From the NCBI RefSeq assembly GCF_009735585.1, contig NZ_VJVW01000002.1, forward strand, positions 700,210 to 764,209: a stretch of 64,000 nucleotides of DNA, given 5' to 3'. Below the pieces are notes generated by a model. That model had not been told where the DNA came from. It searched no databases and saw only the letters and a list, made by a program, of their open reading frames with translations. Positions 45,224-54,083 of the stretch are shown in pieces. The stretch comes from Christiangramia aestuarii (GTDB lineage Bacteria > Bacteroidota > Bacteroidia > Flavobacteriales > Flavobacteriaceae). Positions within the stretch are counted from its first letter, which is position 1; every line of letters starts with the position of its first letter. A program made the position numbers and the translations under genes.

Positions 45224-46378
45224 TTATTTACTGCTTATCAAAACAGAAACGGCGTTCCCTCCAAAGCCTACAGAATTCACTAATATATTATTAAGTTTTT
45301 CAGGTTGTTGCGGAAATTCGGAAAAAGGTACCGGCAGGAATTTTTGATTTTCCAGCATCAGCACGGCCATTTGCAGGCTCAGTATTCCGGAAGCAGCAAA
45401 GCTATGACCTGTTTTCCATTTATTGCTGGTAATCGCGGGTAATTTCTTCGGAAAGACCTTTTTCACCGCATTCACCTCGGCAAGGTCACCGCCAATAGTT
45501 CCCGGCGCATGCATCACTACCGCATCGACCTCCTCCGGCTTTATATTTTTCATGGCCATCTGCATGGACTTTTGAAGACATTTTCCATTCTTCGAAAGCG
45601 ATGCACCATGCTTAAGCTTCTCGTTGGCGTAACCAATACCCGTGATGAGTGCTCGTGAATTTTCTGAAATCCCATCTTCCAGCACTACGGCCGCGGCGGC
45701 TTCACCAAGGATCATAGTGTTCCTTGATTTTTCCATATCCAGGGACCGGCAGGGAAAAGTCGAGTTTTCGGAAGCATAGATCTTCATTGCCTTCATCTGT
45801 GCGATGGTAAAGCCAGTTAGTGGCGCCTCGCTACCACCCGCCACAAAGCTTTTAGCCATACCGCTTCTTACCCAGGCAATGGCATTCAGAATAGAATGCA
45901 TTCCTGTGGAACAGGTTACGCTGTGTGAAAATTCGGGACCCTGGCTTTGAAGATCCTGGGCCACCCAGGAAGAAATATTTCCCAAAGTGGTTGAAGGCGA
46001 GGAATAGGTGGAAGCCTTTCCCGTTTTGATATATTCAGAATGATAATTTTCAAAAAGGCCGGTCGCTCCTCGGCTGCTACCAAAATTGATCCCGGTATCG
46101 CGGTCATGGAATCCCGAACCAGCCGAAGCCTGCCTAGCGGCAAGGATGGCATAAAGAACCGAATTATCCAGGTATCTGTACTTGGAATTCTGCTCCTTCA
46201 GCTGCTCCACCTCTTTTTTGATCTCTTCAGGCAAAAAACCGGCAAGGGCCTTATAACCATCAAAATCTTCTTCCTTAAAACAATGCTGGTCGTTAAGGTA
46301 ATTATTCCAGATCTCTTCTGAAGTTCTTCCAAGCGGAGAAATACTCCCAATGGACCTTATGGAAATCGGATTTTTCAA
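45224..46378 (-). CDS. Beta-ketoacyl synthase in the biotin locus
   Basis: A 384-residue thiolase-fold condensing enzyme. The full KAS I/II triad is present: Cys156 in SVTCSTGMHS, His290 in VVMHAPGT and His325 in KTGHSFAASG. It therefore should condense an acyl thioester with malonyl-ACP. The start codon is TTG; no ATG fits. It lies between bioB and the SET gene, on the same strand. Housekeeping FabF is usually in a fab cluster with acpP, so this copy looks dedicated. A role in making the pimeloyl precursor is a reasonable hypothesis; the HAPGT variant of HGTGT is worth noting. Confidence 0.85.
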   Translation of the reverse strand: MKNPISIRSIGSISPLGRTSEEIWNNYLNDQHCFKEEDFDGYKALAGFLPEEIKKEVEQLKEQNSKYRYLDNSVLYAILAARQASAGSGFHDRDTGINFGSSRGATGLFENYHSEYIKTGKASTYSSPSTTLGNISSWVAQDLQSQGPEFSHSVTCSTGMHSILNAIAWVRSGMAKSFVAGGSEAPLTGFTIAQMKAMKIYASENSTFPCRSLDMEKSRNTMILGEAAAAVVLEDGISENSRALITGIGYANEKLKHGASLSKNGKCLQKSMQMAMKNIKPEEVDAVVMHAPGTIGGDLAEVNAVKKVFPKKLPAITSNKWKTGHSFAASGILSLQMAVLMLENQKFLPVPFSEFPQQPEKLNNILVNSVGFGGNAVSVLISSK

Positions 46379-46435
46379 AAGCTGATTTTTTCAGCAAAAA
46401 TAAGGCTCAATAAAGGATTGTCTAAATTTAGCCTC

Positions 46436-47035
46436 CTAAATTCTGCTTTTTTTAGGCTTATAATATAGCTTGATGGTAGATAGCATTTTCTTCTTTCCCT
46501 GGACCACATCCTTTACCTCATCCTGCAACTTATCTGAAAGCAGGTCGAATAAAGGCTGCTCGACTTCAAGGAGCAAAGGGAAGAGGGACTTAAGCATATC
46601 ATCCCACTGCCGGTATAAATTCAAGGTATCATCAGGGTTTACGATCTTTCGCTCTGCTTCCTCCTCTGCGGGTACAAAAGGCTCCTCCAAATTGAGATAA
46701 CCATAATCATCTGTAAGTTCTTCGCCTGGAGCAATATCCCTGATGGCCACTTCAAAATTATAGGCCGTAGAAAGGCAGTTTGAATTAAAACTATGGTTCA
46801 CATATTTGGCAATATCCCAGCAAAGAATGTATTCGCCTTTCCCATTCCTGAAGCTATACTTATCAAATAGCTCACGGGTGAGTGGCTTGTACTGAGCAGG
46901 TTTTCCGGGAGGAACCACGATATCCAGTTCGTCCTGCACCCAGGTGATGGTTCCTTTAGGCATGAAGGCTGTAGCCACAACCCCAAATCCCTTCTGGTCG
47001 TTTATCCACTCTAGTTTAGTGTCTGGATGCATCAT
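46436..47035 (-). CDS. SET domain protein
   Basis: A 199-residue protein with a complete SET core: KGFGVVATAFMPKGT (15-29), the knot motif NHSFNSNC (80-87) and GEELTDDYGY (104-113). These bind SAM and a target lysine in protein lysine methyltransferases. The C-terminal 60 residues are helical and not part of the core. It lies in the biotin gene run, 57 bases upstream of the ketoacyl synthase gene and 76 bases downstream of bioA. A bacterial protein lysine methyltransferase is the natural reading; its target and any tie to biotin are unknown. Confidence 0.88.
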   Translation of the reverse strand: MMHPDTKLEWINDQKGFGVVATAFMPKGTITWVQDELDIVVPPGKPAQYKPLTRELFDKYSFRNGKGEYILCWDIAKYVNHSFNSNCLSTAYNFEVAIRDIAPGEELTDDYGYLNLEEPFVPAEEEAERKIVNPDDTLNLYRQWDDMLKSLFPLLLEVEQPLFDLLSDKLQDEVKDVVQGKKKMLSTIKLYYKPKKSRI

Positions 47036-47111
47036 AATCTTCAGATTAACCTAACTAAAGTAGGCAAAAATCGAATCCGAAAATTATAAATATGAACGCA
47101 ATAGATTTTTT

Positions 47112-48401
47112 TTAGAACTCTGATAATACGCCCCTTAGCGTAGAATAAACCTTTTCAAGCTCTTCATCCCCTATCACATATGGCGGGACAATATAGATAG
47201 TATTCCCCAGTGGCCTCAGGAAGACTCCTTTCTCCATGAAATACTGGAACAGTTTATTCCGAAGGTTACCATACCTTTCCATTTGGACATCAAGTTCAAA
47301 GGCCAGGATCACGCCCCTGGAGCGGATGTTCTTCACTTTCGGATGGATTTTCATTTCCTCGGCAAAAGCCCTGTTCTTTTTTGAAATCTCCTTTATATTC
47401 TCCTGCATCTCTTCTGAAATCAACAACTCCAGTGCAGCGAGTGCCGCAGCACAGGCTAGCGGATTTGCCGTATAGGTATGACCATGGAACAGGCCTTTCG
47501 CGATATCATCTGAAAAGAAAGCGTCGTAGATCTCCTGGGTACATGAGGTAAGCCCCATAGGTAGAAGCCCGGCGGTTAAAGCCTTGGACATGCAAACCAC
47601 ATCTGGCTTTTCTTCGATATAATCTGAAGCGAAATATTTCCCGGTTTTCCCAAAACCGGTCATCACCTCATCGGCAACTTTTACGATGTCATTTTCCCGG
47701 CAGATCCTAAGGATCTCGTTAAGGCCTTCGGCATCATGGAATTTCATGGCCGCAGCTCCCTGGATTAGGGGCTCGTAGATAAAACCTGCGATCTTATCCT
47801 CCGAGATGACTTGTCTTAATTTAGCAATTACCTCAGGATTATTCCTTCCATCAGGCACCGGGATGCGCTCTACCCTGATAAAATGATCTTCGAATGCGCC
47901 ATTATAAACAGATAGCCCGGAAACCGACATGGCTCCAAAGGTATCTCCATGAAAACCCTCTTCAAATGCCAGCATCACCTTACGATCGTTGCCAAGGTTA
48001 TGGTGATATTGCAAGGCCATCTTTATCCCGATCTCGGTGGCGGTAGAACCATTATCATTGAAAAATAATTTCTGCTGTCCCTCAGGGAGAATTTTCACAA
48101 GAGCTTCTGATAATTTTATGGCAGGCTCATGGGTGAATCCGCTGAAGACCACCTGGTCCAGGTTCTGCATTTGTTCGGCAACCCTGGCGGTGATGAATTT
48201 GTTACAATGACCATACACAGCGGTATACCAGGATGAAATGGCATCTATATATTCCCTGCCCTCATCATCGGTAAGCACACAGCCCCGGGCCTTTTTTATG
48301 GGCAACATATCTGGCGATAACTTATGTTGTGTAAGCGGGTGCCAGAGATGTTTCTTATCCCGGTCTGCCAGGGTTGCTTTTTTCAGTTCTATATCTCGCA
48401 T
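47112..48401 (-). CDS. bioA: Adenosylmethionine-8-amino-7-oxononanoate aminotransferase BioA
   Basis: A 429-residue class III aminotransferase. The PLP lysine is Lys273 in MSKALTAG, with DEVMTGFGKTG (244-254) holding the cofactor aspartate and HLWHPLTQH (18-26) at the substrate site as in BioA. It converts KAPA to DAPA with SAM as amino donor. It overlaps bioD by 13 bases. Length and motifs are normal. Other class III aminotransferases are ruled out by context. Confidence 0.96.
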   Translation of the reverse strand: MRDIELKKATLADRDKKHLWHPLTQHKLSPDMLPIKKARGCVLTDDEGREYIDAISSWYTAVYGHCNKFITARVAEQMQNLDQVVFSGFTHEPAIKLSEALVKILPEGQQKLFFNDNGSTATEIGIKMALQYHHNLGNDRKVMLAFEEGFHGDTFGAMSVSGLSVYNGAFEDHFIRVERIPVPDGRNNPEVIAKLRQVISEDKIAGFIYEPLIQGAAAMKFHDAEGLNEILRICRENDIVKVADEVMTGFGKTGKYFASDYIEEKPDVVCMSKALTAGLLPMGLTSCTQEIYDAFFSDDIAKGLFHGHTYTANPLACAAALAALELLISEEMQENIKEISKKNRAFAEEMKIHPKVKNIRSRGVILAFELDVQMERYGNLRNKLFQYFMEKGVFLRPLGNTIYIVPPYVIGDEELEKVYSTLRGVLSEF

Positions 48402-49015
48402 AATCTTTCCTTAAATTTTTCGGCATATTCCTGCACTACTCTTTCGTCAAAATAAGGTTCCTCATCTATACGGCCTATCACCTCGACCTTGCCAAGTTCT
48501 TTTATAGCTTCCTCGGTAGTTGGATGTTCCTCCCCGCTAAAGATGATCCCGATCTTTTCGATGCCCCGACTTTTAAGGGCATCGATACTTAACAAGCTAT
48601 GGTTTATACTACCCAGGTAATGCCTGGAGACCAGTATGACCACATCTTCCTTATCTATAAGATCGGCAATGACCTCTTTTTTATTCAAAGGGACAAGCAG
48701 TCCTCCGGCGCCTTCTATCACCAGGTCATTTTTGGTCTTCGGCCTTTTGATCTTATTTACCTGGATCTTTACCTTATCTATTGCCGCCGCAGCATGCGGA
48801 CTCATAGGCGTTTTTAAGGCATAGGCGTTCTCATGAAATTTAGAAGTTTCGTTAGCTACCAGTTTCTTAACCTTATGAGAATCTGAATTATCAAGATCAC
48901 CGGCCTGTATAGGCTTCCAGTAATCGGCCTGTAATGCTTCGGTAACAATCGCAGAAACAACGGTTTTTCCAACTTCGGTCCCTATCCCGGTTATAAAATA
49001 TGTCTTCGGCATCAT
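48389..49015 (-). CDS. bioD: Dethiobiotin synthase BioD
   Basis: A 208-residue ATP-dependent carboxylase. The P-loop is GIGTEVGKTVVSA (10-22), and EGAGGLLVPLN is the second nucleotide and substrate loop. It forms the ureido ring of dethiobiotin from DAPA and CO2. It overlaps bioF by four bases (ATGA) and bioA by 13, so bioF-bioD-bioA are tightly coupled. No odd features. Confidence 0.95.
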   Translation of the reverse strand: MMPKTYFITGIGTEVGKTVVSAIVTEALQADYWKPIQAGDLDNSDSHKVKKLVANETSKFHENAYALKTPMSPHAAAAIDKVKIQVNKIKRPKTKNDLVIEGAGGLLVPLNKKEVIADLIDKEDVVILVSRHYLGSINHSLLSIDALKSRGIEKIGIIFSGEEHPTTEEAIKELGKVEVIGRIDEEPYFDERVVQEYAEKFKERLCEI

Positions 49016-50169
49016 TTATTCTTTGCCACAAAATTACCCAAGTCTTTTAAGACCTGCGAAATTTCATCGAAAGAATTATAAGAATGTACACAAAACCGAA
49101 GCCTTTCTGCGCCGGCCGGAACAGTAGGAGAAAGTATGGCCTTAACGTTGAATCCGGATTGGCTTAACTGGGAGGCTATATTCCTTACCAGCGAATTGCC
49201 CGGGATTACACATACCTGGATGGCAGAATTACTATCCGCGAAAGATCCATCAAGCTTATTTTTTTTGATCTCTGCCCTGAAAAAATCTATGTTCCTTCGC
49301 AATTCCTTTATCGGCTGTGGGTCATTTTCCAGTTTACGATAGACTGCGCTGATGGTTGCCACGCTGTGCGGAGAAAGTGCCGTGGTATAAATAAAACTCC
49401 GGCTGAAATTGACCAGGTAATCCTTAAGGTCCCTGCTTCCCACCACCACCGCTCCATGTGCACCAATGGCCTTTCCGAAAGTGTGGATCCTGGCAAAAAT
49501 TTGAGTCTCGAGCTTCAGCTGCTGGACCATTCCCTGCCCGTTCTCTCCAAGCACCCCGGTAGCATGGGCTTCATCCACGATCAGCCTGGCTCCATACTTT
49601 TCAGTTAATCCTAAGAGGTTGTCAAGGTCTGGCGAATCGCCATCCATGGAAAAAACCGATTCGGTAACTACATAGGTCACCGCGTCATCATCTGCAGATG
49701 AGAAGCGTTTCAGTTTTGCTTCCAGGTCCTGAAGGTCATTATGTAAAAATTTATAGTTTCTGGCCAGGCTCATTTGCAGGCCATCCCTAATCGAGGCATG
49801 AGACAGCTCATCGTAAAGAATGATATCTCCCTTCTGGGGAATTGCTGAAAATAACCCAATATTGGCGTCGTAACCTGAATTAAAAACTAAGGCCGACTGG
49901 GCGTTATGAAAACTGGCCAGTTGATTTTCCAAAAGCTTAAAAAGGGAGTGATTTCCAGATAAGAGCCTTGAGCCGGTAGAGCCATTGAGCACTTCAGAAG
50001 TTTTCAGGATACGACTGGCTTTTTCAAAGATCTCTTCAGAATTTGAGAAACCTAAATAGTCGTTCGAAAAAAAATCTACCCCGGGACGGGATGATAATAA
50101 TTCCCTAAAAGAGTCATCTTCTTTTCTCTTTTGAAGTCTTTTCTCTAATTTAGAAGGTAATTTTTTCAT
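49012..50169 (-). CDS. bioF: 8-amino-7-oxononanoate synthase BioF
   Basis: A 385-residue alpha-oxoamine synthase from the ATG at 50169. The PLP lysine is Lys233 in HTFGKAIGAHGA, with IVDEAHATG (197-205) and SNDYLG (35-40), the family entry motif. The reading is open to another ATG at 50190, but that would start upstream of the probable -7 box at 50174-50181. BioF condenses pimeloyl-ACP or pimeloyl-CoA with alanine. It is first in the bio run; the spacer to the divergent MgtC-like gene is 32 bases. Confidence 0.93.
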   Translation of the reverse strand: MKKLPSKLEKRLQKRKEDDSFRELLSSRPGVDFFSNDYLGFSNSEEIFEKASRILKTSEVLNGSTGSRLLSGNHSLFKLLENQLASFHNAQSALVFNSGYDANIGLFSAIPQKGDIILYDELSHASIRDGLQMSLARNYKFLHNDLQDLEAKLKRFSSADDDAVTYVVTESVFSMDGDSPDLDNLLGLTEKYGARLIVDEAHATGVLGENGQGMVQQLKLETQIFARIHTFGKAIGAHGAVVVGSRDLKDYLVNFSRSFIYTTALSPHSVATISAVYRKLENDPQPIKELRRNIDFFRAEIKKNKLDGSFADSNSAIQVCVIPGNSLVRNIASQLSQSGFNVKAILSPTVPAGAERLRFCVHSYNSFDEISQVLKDLGNFVAKNK

Positions 50170-50173
50170 TTTA

Positions 50174-50181
50174 CAAAAGTA
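50174..50181 (-). promoter_or_regulatory. Candidate -7 box of the bio operon
   Basis: On the minus strand TACTTTTG, a full TAnnTTTG match, only four bases from the bioF ATG, so the transcript would be leaderless or nearly so. It overlaps the small inverted repeat TTTAC, 4 bases, GTAAA (50170-50183). The -33 element is weak. Confidence 0.45.
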
Positions 50182-50201
50182 AACATTCACTTATACAAAA
50201 T

Positions 50202-50642
50202 ATGGACTGGACTTTATTTGCATTAAGAGTTGGCCTTGCCACTATCGCCGGATTGATCATTGGCCTGGAAAGAGAGATCCAGGGCAAGGAGGCAGGTCTT
50301 AAGACGAACGCTCTGGTATCATTGGGGGCCTCGATCTTTATCTTAATGTCACTCGAGTTCGAGGGCGATAAATACGTGGATATTACCCGTGTCCTCGGCC
50401 AGGTAGTTGTTGGTATAGGATTTATTGGAGCAGGTACCATCCTGGAAAAACAGCGTAAGGTAAAGGGACTAACTACTGCCGCAACGGTTTGGTGCAGTGC
50501 CGGAACGGGATGTCTTGCCGGCTTCGGAATGTATCACGAACTGGCGATCGTGAGCGGGATCATTCTAATTATCAATCTGATCTTCGGATATATCGAGCAT
50601 AAAATGAAGAAGAAGGCTAAAAAGGAAGAGGATTCAGATTAA
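50202..50642 (+). CDS. MgtC/SapB family membrane protein
   Basis: A 146-residue membrane protein with four hydrophobic helices. It has the family features: ATIAGLIIGLEREIQGKEAGLKTNALVSLGA near the start and RVLGQVVVGIGFIGAGTIL in the middle. MgtC-like proteins affect Mg2+ homeostasis, membrane potential and survival in low Mg2+; the mechanism is debated. The C-terminal regulatory domain of long MgtC proteins is missing. It is divergent from bioF and ends two bases before the convergent mrpG stop. Confidence 0.9.
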   Translation: MDWTLFALRVGLATIAGLIIGLEREIQGKEAGLKTNALVSLGASIFILMSLEFEGDKYVDITRVLGQVVVGIGFIGAGTILEKQRKVKGLTTAATVWCSAGTGCLAGFGMYHELAIVSGIILIINLIFGYIEHKMKKKAKKEEDSD

Positions 50643-50644
50643 GC

Positions 50645-51049
50645 CTATTTATCTTTCATTTTGGTATGGTCCACGTTATCTTCTGGAGTATCATCAACGA
50701 TACTTTTTAAAACATGGGTATTTTTCTGGTATTTTCCTCTCAGGTCGTCCATAACAGACTTATCCCATAACTTCACCCCGATAAAATAAGAGGCTCTTCC
50801 AATTAAGTGAGCACTCACCGGAGCAGTAAGGAAAAGGAAAAGGATGATCACAAAGGCCTGTGAAGTAACATCTGTATTACTGAAATATACCGTGGTAGAC
50901 ATAAGCACAAGACCAACACCCAGCGTAGCCGCCTTTGTAGTAACAGATATCCTTAGGTAAGTATCTGGCATACGTACCACCCCAATGGCCGCAAAAAGCA
51001 CGAACAGGGCTCCAAAAGTTGCTAATATTCCTATTACTATATCTATCAT
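50645..51049 (-). CDS. mrpG: Na+/H+ antiporter subunit MrpG
   Basis: A 134-residue subunit with three hydrophobic helices and the family motif GVVRMPDTYLRISVTTKAATLG. MrpG belongs to the membrane complex MrpABCDEFG that exports Na+ against H+. The last 35 residues are hydrophilic and longer than in Bacillus. It overlaps mrpF by four bases and is the last gene of the operon. Confidence 0.93.
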   Translation of the reverse strand: MIDIVIGILATFGALFVLFAAIGVVRMPDTYLRISVTTKAATLGVGLVLMSTTVYFSNTDVTSQAFVIILFLFLTAPVSAHLIGRASYFIGVKLWDKSVMDDLRGKYQKNTHVLKSIVDDTPEDNVDHTKMKDK

Positions 51050-51318
51050 TTTCTCTTTCTTTTTTCAAGGTAATAAGACAAGGCTACCGTACTTAAAAAG
51101 GCAATTAGGGCAAGGATAAGTGCGGTATCCATAAGCGTAGACTGATCGTAAATGATACTGTAAACAGCGATCACTCCAATCCCTGTGGTGATAAGCAGGT
51201 CCAGCGATACGATCTTATCGGCAATACTGGGTCCCTTGATAAATCTCCAAAGAATTAGCACTGCCGAAACCACCAGCACTGGCAAAATGATATAATGTAA
51301 ATATTCAAATAGCGTCAT
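51046..51318 (-). CDS. mrpF: Na+/H+ antiporter subunit MrpF
   Basis: A 90-residue subunit with three helices and the segment GPSIADKIVSLDLLITTGIGV, the MrpF signature. It overlaps mrpE and mrpG by four bases each. It helps assemble the antiporter core. No odd feature. Confidence 0.93.
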   Translation of the reverse strand: MTLFEYLHYIILPVLVVSAVLILWRFIKGPSIADKIVSLDLLITTGIGVIAVYSIIYDQSTLMDTALILALIAFLSTVALSYYLEKRKRK

Positions 51319-51791
51319 GACATTACCTCCATTATTCTACGTTCAAAACCATCTTTTATACTCCTGATGAATTTCTCCTTATCCTTAATATACATCGCAT
51401 GCACAAAAAGCACCTTCTTATCATTAGAAACATCAAGACTTAATGTTCCCGGGGTAAGCGAGATCATATTGGCCAGGGTTGTGATGGCTATGTCTGATTT
51501 CACATCAAGTGGCACCATAACGATTCCCGGGGTCATATTTAGCTTCGGGGTGATCACCTCGTAGGCAACTTCCAGGTTGGCCTTAATTAGTTCATAAAGG
51601 AAAAAGAGCAACAGGATGATCACTTTTGGAACGATAAGGAAATACCTGCTCCTACCCCTTCCCACGGTTATTAGCCAAAGGATATGAAAGTTAAGGAAGA
51701 ATCCAAAAAGATAGTTCTCTACAGAAAAATCTCCCGTAAGGGCAACCCAGACAAACGTCAGCAATATGTTTGAGAGAAATTTATTCTTCAT
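51315..51791 (-). CDS. mrpE: Na+/H+ antiporter subunit MrpE
   Basis: A 158-residue subunit with two N-terminal helices and a cytoplasmic domain including ITTLANMISLTPGTLSLDVS, the MrpE signature. It sits six bases after mrpD. MrpE is needed for stable assembly of the complex. The length is normal. Confidence 0.92.
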   Translation of the reverse strand: MKNKFLSNILLTFVWVALTGDFSVENYLFGFFLNFHILWLITVGRGRSRYFLIVPKVIILLLFFLYELIKANLEVAYEVITPKLNMTPGIVMVPLDVKSDIAITTLANMISLTPGTLSLDVSNDKKVLFVHAMYIKDKEKFIRSIKDGFERRIMEVMS

Positions 51792-51797
51792 CTTTCC

Positions 51798-53312
51798 TTA
51801 GTTCTTAGTATTTAAAACCGCGTCTATATAACCCTGGTTATTCACCAGTTCATCCGCGATCCTGGCCGAAAGTTCCTGTATATGCTCTGCTCCAAAACCA
51901 ATATACAAAGATACAATACTCAAAAGAGCTACCGGCACCACAAACTGAAGCTTTTTCGCGATGGTCATATTGGTAAAATAACCGAAATTGCTGCGTAGGG
52001 GCAATTCCTTATCTGCTTTCCAGAACACTTCAGCCCATAATTTAGCGATTATTACCAGCGTAATAAAACTGGCAAATATTATTGCGCCAACGGTGATATA
52101 ATTTTCTCCTGCAAAACCTGCCTTGATCAAATTGATCTTTGGCCAGAATCCGGATAATGGTGGTATCCCCACCAGGGAGAATAGAGGAATAAAAATTAGG
52201 AGACTGATCTTAGGCCAGTTCGCATAGATACCCCCAAGGTCACGCATGGAGTTGGTCCCCTTGATCCTGTAAACCACCCCGCTCACCATGAACAAATTGG
52301 TTTTAACGATAATATCGTGAATAAGGTAAAATACAGCTCCGGCAATAGCTATTTCAGTAAACATCCCAATACCCGCGATCATATAACCAATATGACAAAT
52401 GATTAGGTATGAGAATACTTTTCTCAAATTATTCTGAACCAAAGCTCCCACTCCACCACTTACCAGGGTAAGGATCGCGATGATCATGATGATATTGTTC
52501 AAAAAGGCATCGTTCACGAAAATGAGCGTAAACACCCTAATAAGCGCATATACCCCTACTTTAGTAAGCAGCCCTCCAAAGATAGCCGAAACAGCAAAAG
52601 GAGGTGTGTGATAGGACGCAGGCAGCCAGAAATAAAGCGGAAACACCCCGGCTTTAATCCCGAAACCTATTAAGAAAAGCAATGCTGTGATCTGAACCAG
52701 CCCACGATTCTCTACCATAGCTATCTGCCCTGCCAGGTCTGCCATGTTCAAACTACCCGTTATTCCATAAAGAACCGCGATCGCAGTAAGAAAGATCATG
52801 GAAGCGAGTATGTTAAGGGTAAAATATTTTACAGCTCCTTCTAGCTGGGCCTTTTCCCCTCCAATGGTGATAAGCACAAAAGAGCTAATGATAATGATCT
52901 CAAACCATACGTAAAGGTTAAATATATCCCCAGTTAGAAAGGCACCATTCAGTCCTAATAAAAGGAAATGAAAGATGGGAAAATAACCGAATCTAAGCCT
53001 ATCCCTTAGCACCGAACCCGCAGAAAATATGGACACGGCCAGCCCGGAGATCGCTGTAAGCAGAACCAGGGTAGCAGAAAGCATATCGGCCACAAAGGTG
53101 ATCCCGAAAGGGGCCTTCCAGTTCCCTGCCTGCACCGTCTGGGTACCATTGTTCCAGATATACATGAATACCACGATAGCCAGCGCTACACTAAGAATAC
53201 TGCCAAAAACACTAAAAACCTTCTGAAATCTAATTCTGGACCATCCGAACATCAAAATGATGCTGATCGCCATTTGTAGAAAAAGAGGATATAAAATCAA
53301 TTGTTGTGTCAT
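51798..53312 (-). CDS. mrpD: Na+/H+ antiporter subunit MrpD
   Basis: A 504-residue NuoL/M/N-like subunit with about 14 helices. Glu138 in YVWFEIII is the conserved membrane glutamate essential in Bacillus MrpD, and a conserved lysine lies in [20 protein letters not shown]. It carries one of the proton or sodium paths of the complex. It overlaps mrpC by four bases. Confidence 0.95.
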   Translation of the reverse strand: MTQQLILYPLFLQMAISIILMFGWSRIRFQKVFSVFGSILSVALAIVVFMYIWNNGTQTVQAGNWKAPFGITFVADMLSATLVLLTAISGLAVSIFSAGSVLRDRLRFGYFPIFHFLLLGLNGAFLTGDIFNLYVWFEIIIISSFVLITIGGEKAQLEGAVKYFTLNILASMIFLTAIAVLYGITGSLNMADLAGQIAMVENRGLVQITALLFLIGFGIKAGVFPLYFWLPASYHTPPFAVSAIFGGLLTKVGVYALIRVFTLIFVNDAFLNNIIMIIAILTLVSGGVGALVQNNLRKVFSYLIICHIGYMIAGIGMFTEIAIAGAVFYLIHDIIVKTNLFMVSGVVYRIKGTNSMRDLGGIYANWPKISLLIFIPLFSLVGIPPLSGFWPKINLIKAGFAGENYITVGAIIFASFITLVIIAKLWAEVFWKADKELPLRSNFGYFTNMTIAKKLQFVVPVALLSIVSLYIGFGAEHIQELSARIADELVNNQGYIDAVLNTKN

Positions 53313-53662
53313 GAATCTTCGTCGGTTGCGTTCATTTCATCCAGGTCGTCTGTCCTTACCACTGTATGGGCTCTTTTCACCAGTACAATAGCAAAAGACT
53401 GCAGACCGAAACTAATAACGATTGCTGTAAGTATTAAAGCCTGCGGAACAGGATCTGCAAAGGCCTCGGTAAAGACCTTGGAGTCCCCGGGAATAATTGG
53501 CGGCGCTCCCTTGGTGATCCTTCCCAGAAGGAAGATCAGCAGGTTAGCCCCATTTCCCAGCAGGATAATTCCCAGGATAAGTTTTACCATACTTCTACGC
53601 AGCATCATATAAATGCCCGTTCCGTAAAGTATACCTACCATTAATGCTAAAAGGATCTCCAT
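53309..53662 (-). CDS. mrpC: Na+/H+ antiporter subunit MrpC
   Basis: A 117-residue NuoK-like subunit with three helices and [15 protein letters not shown] near the second helix. The segment [30 protein letters not shown] is the MrpC signature. It starts one base after mrpB. No anomaly. Confidence 0.94.
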   Translation of the reverse strand: MEILLALMVGILYGTGIYMMLRRSMVKLILGIILLGNGANLLIFLLGRITKGAPPIIPGDSKVFTEAFADPVPQALILTAIVISFGLQSFAIVLVKRAHTVVRTDDLDEMNATDEDS

Positions 53663-53663
53663 A

Positions 53664-54080
53664 TCAGGCCGATTCTGAAATTGTAAATATTATTGTTAAA
53701 GTAACTCCGTTAACCACCAGGTAAACCCCGATATCAAAAAAGAGGGCTGAACCCACACTGCCCAGGATCGCAATTGGATCGTGAGACCAAAGTCCTGTCA
53801 TGAACGGTAGGTCAAACAATGCTACGGGGGCCAGTCCGCTTAAAAATGAAATAGCCAGTCCCAGGGGCAATAAGAAGCCTGGATGCATTATCAGGAGTTC
53901 CTTGGTCTTGTTCAATCCGTTTGCGAACGAATGCAGGATAAAGGCGATAGAAGCTATCAATCCTCCCACAAATCCACCTCCAGGCAGATAATGCCCGCGA
54001 AGCAAGATAAAAATCGAAAACACCAGCAATACCGGTAAAAGGTAATTGGAGGCTGTTTTTAAGATTATGGTTGTTCGCAT
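53664..54080 (-). CDS. mrpB: Na+/H+ antiporter subunit MrpB
   Basis: A 138-residue subunit with four helices and [22 protein letters not shown], the MrpB signature. It follows mrpA by three bases. In this operon mrpA also carries an MrpB-like (MbhE/DUF4040) C-terminal part, as in Bacillus-type group 1 operons. Confidence 0.94.
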   Translation of the reverse strand: MRTTIILKTASNYLLPVLLVFSIFILLRGHYLPGGGFVGGLIASIAFILHSFANGLNKTKELLIMHPGFLLPLGLAISFLSGLAPVALFDLPFMTGLWSHDPIAILGSVGSALFFDIGVYLVVNGVTLTIIFTISESA

Positions 54081-54083
54081 ATT

